Below are positions 5,825 through 8,844 of a stretch of 8,844 bases of DNA, one piece after another. The notes beneath the pieces are model-generated. The model had not been told where the DNA came from. It made no database searches and saw only the letters and a program-made list of their open reading frames with translations. Origin of the DNA: a bacterium (GTDB taxonomy: Bacteria; Spirochaetota; Spirochaetia; JABEVK01); assembly GCA_021782055.1 (NCBI GenBank), contig JAJXVP010000107.1:1-8844 (forward strand). Direction: 5' to 3'. The number at the start of each line of letters is the position of its first letter. Positions within the stretch are counted from its first letter, which is position 1. The translations under genes and the position numbers were made by a program.

Positions 5825-6541
5825 TTTTCGTTCCAGCCACGCTAACAGCTCTTGATTCCCCTTTCGTCCCCGAACGGGGCTAGGAATGACGTGGCGAACA
5901 GAAATTCCCTCCGCCGAGAGGCGGGTTACCAAATCGGCAACAATCCGCTCAACCGCTTCGGGGGGAACGATGCCTGCAAACTCCGGAGGCGGGTTTTCCC
6001 ACTCGAATTGTGGTTTGATCAGGGCCACTAAGAGATTCCCTTCGGTAAGGGACAAAATGTGGGCCGCCGCACCTTTGAGTGAACGGAACGACAAATCGGC
6101 AGTAGCACCCCACGGTCGGGGCTCCAAAACCTGAACATCCATAATGTTGGTACTTTCTAACACGTGAACTTGAGGCTTTTGTCGCAGACTCCAATCAAGT
6201 TGATTGGTCCCCACATCCACGGCATGGACGAACTTGGCCCCCGCCTGTAACAACGCGTCGGTAAAGCCTCCCGTTGAGGCGCCCGCATCGACCCAGACTT
6301 TTTCCTTGACGGTAATCTTCCACGCATCAAGTGCCGCTTGCAGTTTGTAGCCACCGCGGCTAACAAAACGCTTGGAGTCTAACAGTACTTCAGCTTCGGT
6401 TGCAACGAGAGTTTTAGGGTCGCGCAAACGTTCGCCCTCGACCAGAGCGTCACCGCATAAAATTCGGGCAAAAAGTCGTTCGCGAGAGATTTCAGGGTAG
6501 AGCTGGGCCAGATGATCAAGCAAGCGCCGTTGCTTAGCCAT
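5783..6541 (-). CDS. tlyA: TlyA-family rRNA (cytidine-2'-O)-methyltransferase / haemolysin A family
   Basis: TlyA enzymes use S-adenosylmethionine to methylate cytidine 2'-OH groups in 16S and/or 23S rRNA; haemolytic activity has also been reported for the family. The 252 residues have an N-terminal S4 RNA-binding domain (about 1-60) and an FtsJ-like methyltransferase domain (61-240). The SAM loop is WVDAGASTGGFTDALL (83-98). Lys66 (RGGYKLQAAL), Asp149 (ADLSF), Lys176 (LIKPQFE) and Glu231 (GNQELL) line up with the family's catalytic Lys-Asp-Lys-Glu set. One oddity is SFRSL where the family usually has SFISL. After the expected end, a charged tail of about 13 residues (from Lys239) is encoded mainly in DNA overlapping the GerMN gene. 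The start ATG (6541) overlaps the ymdB stop as TGATG. No strong Shine-Dalgarno is visible, so re-initiation after ymdB is likely. Last gene of the rny-ymdB-tlyA unit. Confidence 0.93.
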   Translation of the reverse strand: MAKQRRLLDHLAQLYPEISRERLFARILCGDALVEGERLRDPKTLVATEAEVLLDSKRFVSRGGYKLQAALDAWKITVKEKVWVDAGASTGGFTDALLQAGAKFVHAVDVGTNQLDWSLRQKPQVHVLESTNIMDVQVLEPRPWGATADLSFRSLKGAAAHILSLTEGNLLVALIKPQFEWENPPPEFAGIVPPEAVERIVADLVTRLSAEGISVRHVIPSPVRGRKGNQELLAWLERKSMKAGTAEGNSDG

Positions 6542-7371
6542 CAGAAGGTAACCTCGCTCCCTGACACGGGCCAGCAGAGGCGTTCGACGGCAAGAGCCTT
6601 ACCTGATTCAACCGAAACCTCAACCCTTAAACCTCTGACTTCGCTAGGTCCATCGGCAACCTCCCCTTTAAGAGGAAGCTGGGTCAAGGCACGCCTAAGA
6701 CTAAGGGCACGGTTGTTCCCTATGATAGACTCGCGAGGCCCACACATTCCTAAATCCGTTTGAAAGGCTGTTCCCTGAGGCAAAATGCGTTCATCCCGTG
6801 TCGCAACATGCGTGTGCGATCCAACCACAGCCGTGACCCTACCATCTAAGGCCCAACCCATTGCTTCTTTTTCTGACGTATCCTCCGCATGAAAATCGAC
6901 AAGAATAAACGGTGTTTGTCCTTTAAGGCTTTCAAGGTAAGTGTTGGCCACCTGAAACGGATCATCAATGGGGGCCAGCCGGTAACGGCCCTGTAAATTG
7001 AGAACAGCGATCGGGTGCAAAAGTTCTGGAGGTGAAATCAGCGCCAGGCCATGCCCCGGCAACCCTTGGGGATAATTAGCCGGGCGCAAAAGTCGAGGCT
7101 CGCTGGCTAAAAGCTCGGACAGACTTTCTTGTTCCCAGACATGGTTACCCGTCGTGATAACGTCAGCCCCTGCTTGCCAAAGCTCAAGAACGTTTTCAGG
7201 GGTTAGACCAGCCCCCGAGTCCTCGGCATTTTCGCCATTAACGACAACAAGAAGAGGTTCGTATTTTGCTTTTAAAAGGGGAAGGTATTGAGAAACAGCC
7301 TTACGACCGGGAGCACCAACAACGTCTCCCAGAAGTAAGGCTGTCCATGTTGCTGACTTCTCAGCGGGCAT
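6541..7371 (-). CDS. ymdB: YmdB-family metallophosphoesterase (TIGR00282 type)
   Basis: Binuclear metal phosphoesterase; Bacillus YmdB has 2',3'-cyclic nucleotide phosphodiesterase activity and has been reported to influence RNase Y activity and cell-fate behaviour. The 276 residues have all the metal ligands: Asp16 (GDVVG), Glu47-Asn48 (NGENA), Asn76-His77 (TTGNHVWE), His161 ([10 protein letters not shown]) and His186/His188 (GSHTHVAT), followed by TDLGMCGP. The N-terminus is about eight residues longer than the Bacillus form, but no closer ATG, GTG or TTG start is evident. The gene overlaps the end of rny by 11 nt, has only a weak GAG upstream, and its stop overlaps the tlyA start, so translation is probably coupled on both sides. 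The rny-ymdB neighbourhood is the same as in Firmicutes, which supports a shared role in RNA turnover. Confidence 0.93.
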   Translation of the reverse strand: MPAEKSATWTALLLGDVVGAPGRKAVSQYLPLLKAKYEPLLVVVNGENAEDSGAGLTPENVLELWQAGADVITTGNHVWEQESLSELLASEPRLLRPANYPQGLPGHGLALISPPELLHPIAVLNLQGRYRLAPIDDPFQVANTYLESLKGQTPFILVDFHAEDTSEKEAMGWALDGRVTAVVGSHTHVATRDERILPQGTAFQTDLGMCGPRESIIGNNRALSLRRALTQLPLKGEVADGPSEVRGLRVEVSVESGKALAVERLCWPVSGSEVTF

Positions 7372-8842
7372 ACTCGACCACGCGGGTTTCCCGAATGATC
7401 GTAACTTTGATTCGGCCTGGATAATTCAGGTCCGTTTCGATTTTCTTGGCAATATCTTTAGCAAGCTCACGCGCACCCTGATCGTTGATCGTCTCATTAT
7501 TCACCAAAATACGTACTTCGCGGCCGGCTTGAATAGCATAGCATTTTTCTACCCCGGTGAAACTATTGGCAATCTGCTCTAAGCTTTCAAGCCGTTTAAT
7601 ATAGTTATCCAGAGTTTCACGACGAGCTCCTGGCCGACTTGCCGAAATCGCATCGGCAATCTGCACGAGAACGGATTCAGGGCAAATGGGCTCAACATCG
7701 TTATGGTGTGCGGCAATGCCATTAACAATTCTGGCTTCTTCGCCTAGCTTTTTGGCAAGGTCCGCACCCAACTCGGCGTGATTTTCATCACCCTCCGATT
7801 CCATCCCTTTGCCAATGTCATGCAACAAAGCGGATCTACGGGCAATGTCACGGTCAAGGCCAATTTCAGCGGCCATCATCCCTGCGAGAATAGCGACTTC
7901 TTTTGAATGCGAAAGAACGTTTTGACCATAAGAAGTTCGGAAATGCAACCGACCTAAGGCCTTTACCAAATCGGGGTTCATGTTGTGGATACCCAGATCA
8001 AAGCAAACCCGTTCACCTTCTTCAAAGATCATCTGCGTGATTTCTTTGGCCACCTTGTTGACAACTTCTTCAATACGAGCCGGGTGGATACGTCCGTCTT
8101 GAATCAAACGTTCTAACGAGGTTTTGGCAATGACTTTTCTAATGGGGTCAAAGCACGAAATAACAACGGCCTCGGGGGTATCATCAATAATGACATCAAC
8201 CCCAGTCAAAGTCTCGAGAGTTCGAATATTGCGACCTTCCCTACCGATGATCCGCCCCTTCATTTCTTCATTGGGCAAACTTACGGAGGTAACGGTAACT
8301 TCTGAGGTAACCTCGGTAGCAACGCGTTGGAGGGTGGTCACAAGAATATCGCGAGCCTTTTTTTCCGCCGTATGCATAGCCTCTTGCTCAATTTTATTGA
8401 TCACAACTTGAGCATCGTGCTTGGCATCATTCTCCATCTTTTGAATGATGATCCGCTTTGCATCCTCGGCTGTCAGCCCCGAGATTCTCTCGACTTCCTT
8501 TTTTAAAAGCTCGTCCTGCTGAGCTAAATATGCCTGCCTCTCGGAAATATCCTTTTCCGTCTGAGCAAACTGGGCAATCTGTTGTTCTACCCCTGTCAGT
8601 TTCTTTTCCAGGTTATCTTCTTTTTGAAGCAGCCGCTTTTCGAGCTTTTGGATCTCTGCGCGCCGTTCCCGCAAATCGCGTTCTTGAGCGTTTCGATCCC
8701 GGATGAGTTGGTCTTTAGCCTCCAACAGCATCTCTTTTTTTATTGTTTCAGCCTCTTTTGCGGCGTCCTGCTTTACTCGCTCGGCTTTCTGCTCCGAAGA
8801 AGAAAGTTGGTATTTGGCATACAGCCATCGTACAATCCAACC
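7361..8842 (-). CDS. rny: Ribonuclease Y (5' end outside window)
   Basis: RNase Y is a membrane-anchored endoribonuclease that starts mRNA decay. The first 493 visible residues begin [21 protein letters not shown], so the frame runs upstream of the ATG at 8731 and off the window; only the N-terminal membrane helix and the start are missing. In order come a long coiled coil (about 15-180; [18 protein letters not shown]), a KH domain with [15 protein letters not shown] (196-210), and an HD domain with His312 (HSKEVA), His341-Asp342 (LLHDIGK), His379-His380 (AHHND) and Asp397 (IADAISA). The protein ends with the family's [20 protein letters not shown]. All catalytic residues are present, so it should be active. 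The KH, HD and C-terminal parts are very close to the Bacillus protein as I remember it. It is the first visible gene of the rny-ymdB-tlyA unit; its promoter is outside the window. Confidence 0.96.
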   Translation of the reverse strand, partial: GWIVRWLYAKYQLSSSEQKAERVKQDAAKEAETIKKEMLLEAKDQLIRDRNAQERDLRERRAEIQKLEKRLLQKEDNLEKKLTGVEQQIAQFAQTEKDISERQAYLAQQDELLKKEVERISGLTAEDAKRIIIQKMENDAKHDAQVVINKIEQEAMHTAEKKARDILVTTLQRVATEVTSEVTVTSVSLPNEEMKGRIIGREGRNIRTLETLTGVDVIIDDTPEAVVISCFDPIRKVIAKTSLERLIQDGRIHPARIEEVVNKVAKEITQMIFEEGERVCFDLGIHNMNPDLVKALGRLHFRTSYGQNVLSHSKEVAILAGMMAAEIGLDRDIARRSALLHDIGKGMESEGDENHAELGADLAKKLGEEARIVNGIAAHHNDVEPICPESVLVQIADAISASRPGARRETLDNYIKRLESLEQIANSFTGVEKCYAIQAGREVRILVNNETINDQGARELAKDIAKKIETDLNYPGRIKVTIIRETRVVEYAR

Positions 8843-8844
8843 TA

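Noticed and set aside
4952..6541. GerMN protein and TlyA both start with MAKQR, suggesting a shared duplicated start region
   Set aside because: The similarity stops after five residues and the flanking DNA is unrelated; common start codons explain it.

Overview
The window is a compact bacterial chromosomal segment with moderate GC (about half, by eye). It holds eight genes, two of them cut by the window edges, and almost no non-coding DNA. I see no tRNA, rRNA, CRISPR array, insertion sequence or phage gene. The best lineage guess is a spirochaete (Treponema/Spirochaeta-like). The reasons are the combination of RNase Y, YmdB, TlyA, a membrane-anchored GerMN protein, PTS enzyme I and a MalY/PatB-type PLP enzyme, plus a Sec-exported protein of no recognised family. 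A Firmicute-like relative is not excluded, and the assignment is inference from family knowledge, not from a search.

Layout. 1-349 (+): C-terminal end of a MalY/PatB-family PLP enzyme. 372-4844 (-): a three-gene unit transcribed ptsI -> der -> exported protein of unknown function. 4845-4951: divergent intergenic region, the only real promoter space, with a perfect-consensus sigma70-type promoter facing ptsI. 4952-5824 (+): membrane-anchored GerMN-domain protein. 5783-8844 (-): a three-gene unit transcribed rny (start beyond the window) -> ymdB -> tlyA, whose last codons overlap the end of the GerMN gene tail to tail.

The genes are mainly core housekeeping: sugar phosphotransfer (ptsI), 50S ribosome assembly (der), mRNA decay and its modulation (rny, ymdB), rRNA 2'-O-methylation (tlyA). 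Every junction inside the two minus-strand units overlaps (ptsI/der, rny/ymdB, ymdB/tlyA), except der to the exported gene.

The most unusual feature is that der-exported gene junction (1757-1802). A 14-bp tandem repeat places four AUGAGA start sites exactly 14 nt apart. The first overlaps the der stop and the last is the start of the exported gene. Because 14 nt is five codons minus one base, each start opens a five-codon ORF whose UGA overlaps the next AUG as AUGA. The result is a relay of three tiny cistrons linked by four consecutive AUGA junctions. The second unusual feature is that both divergent genes, ptsI (strongly) and the GerMN gene (weakly), have promoter -10 elements placed so that transcription would begin at the A of the ATG, which would give leaderless mRNAs.
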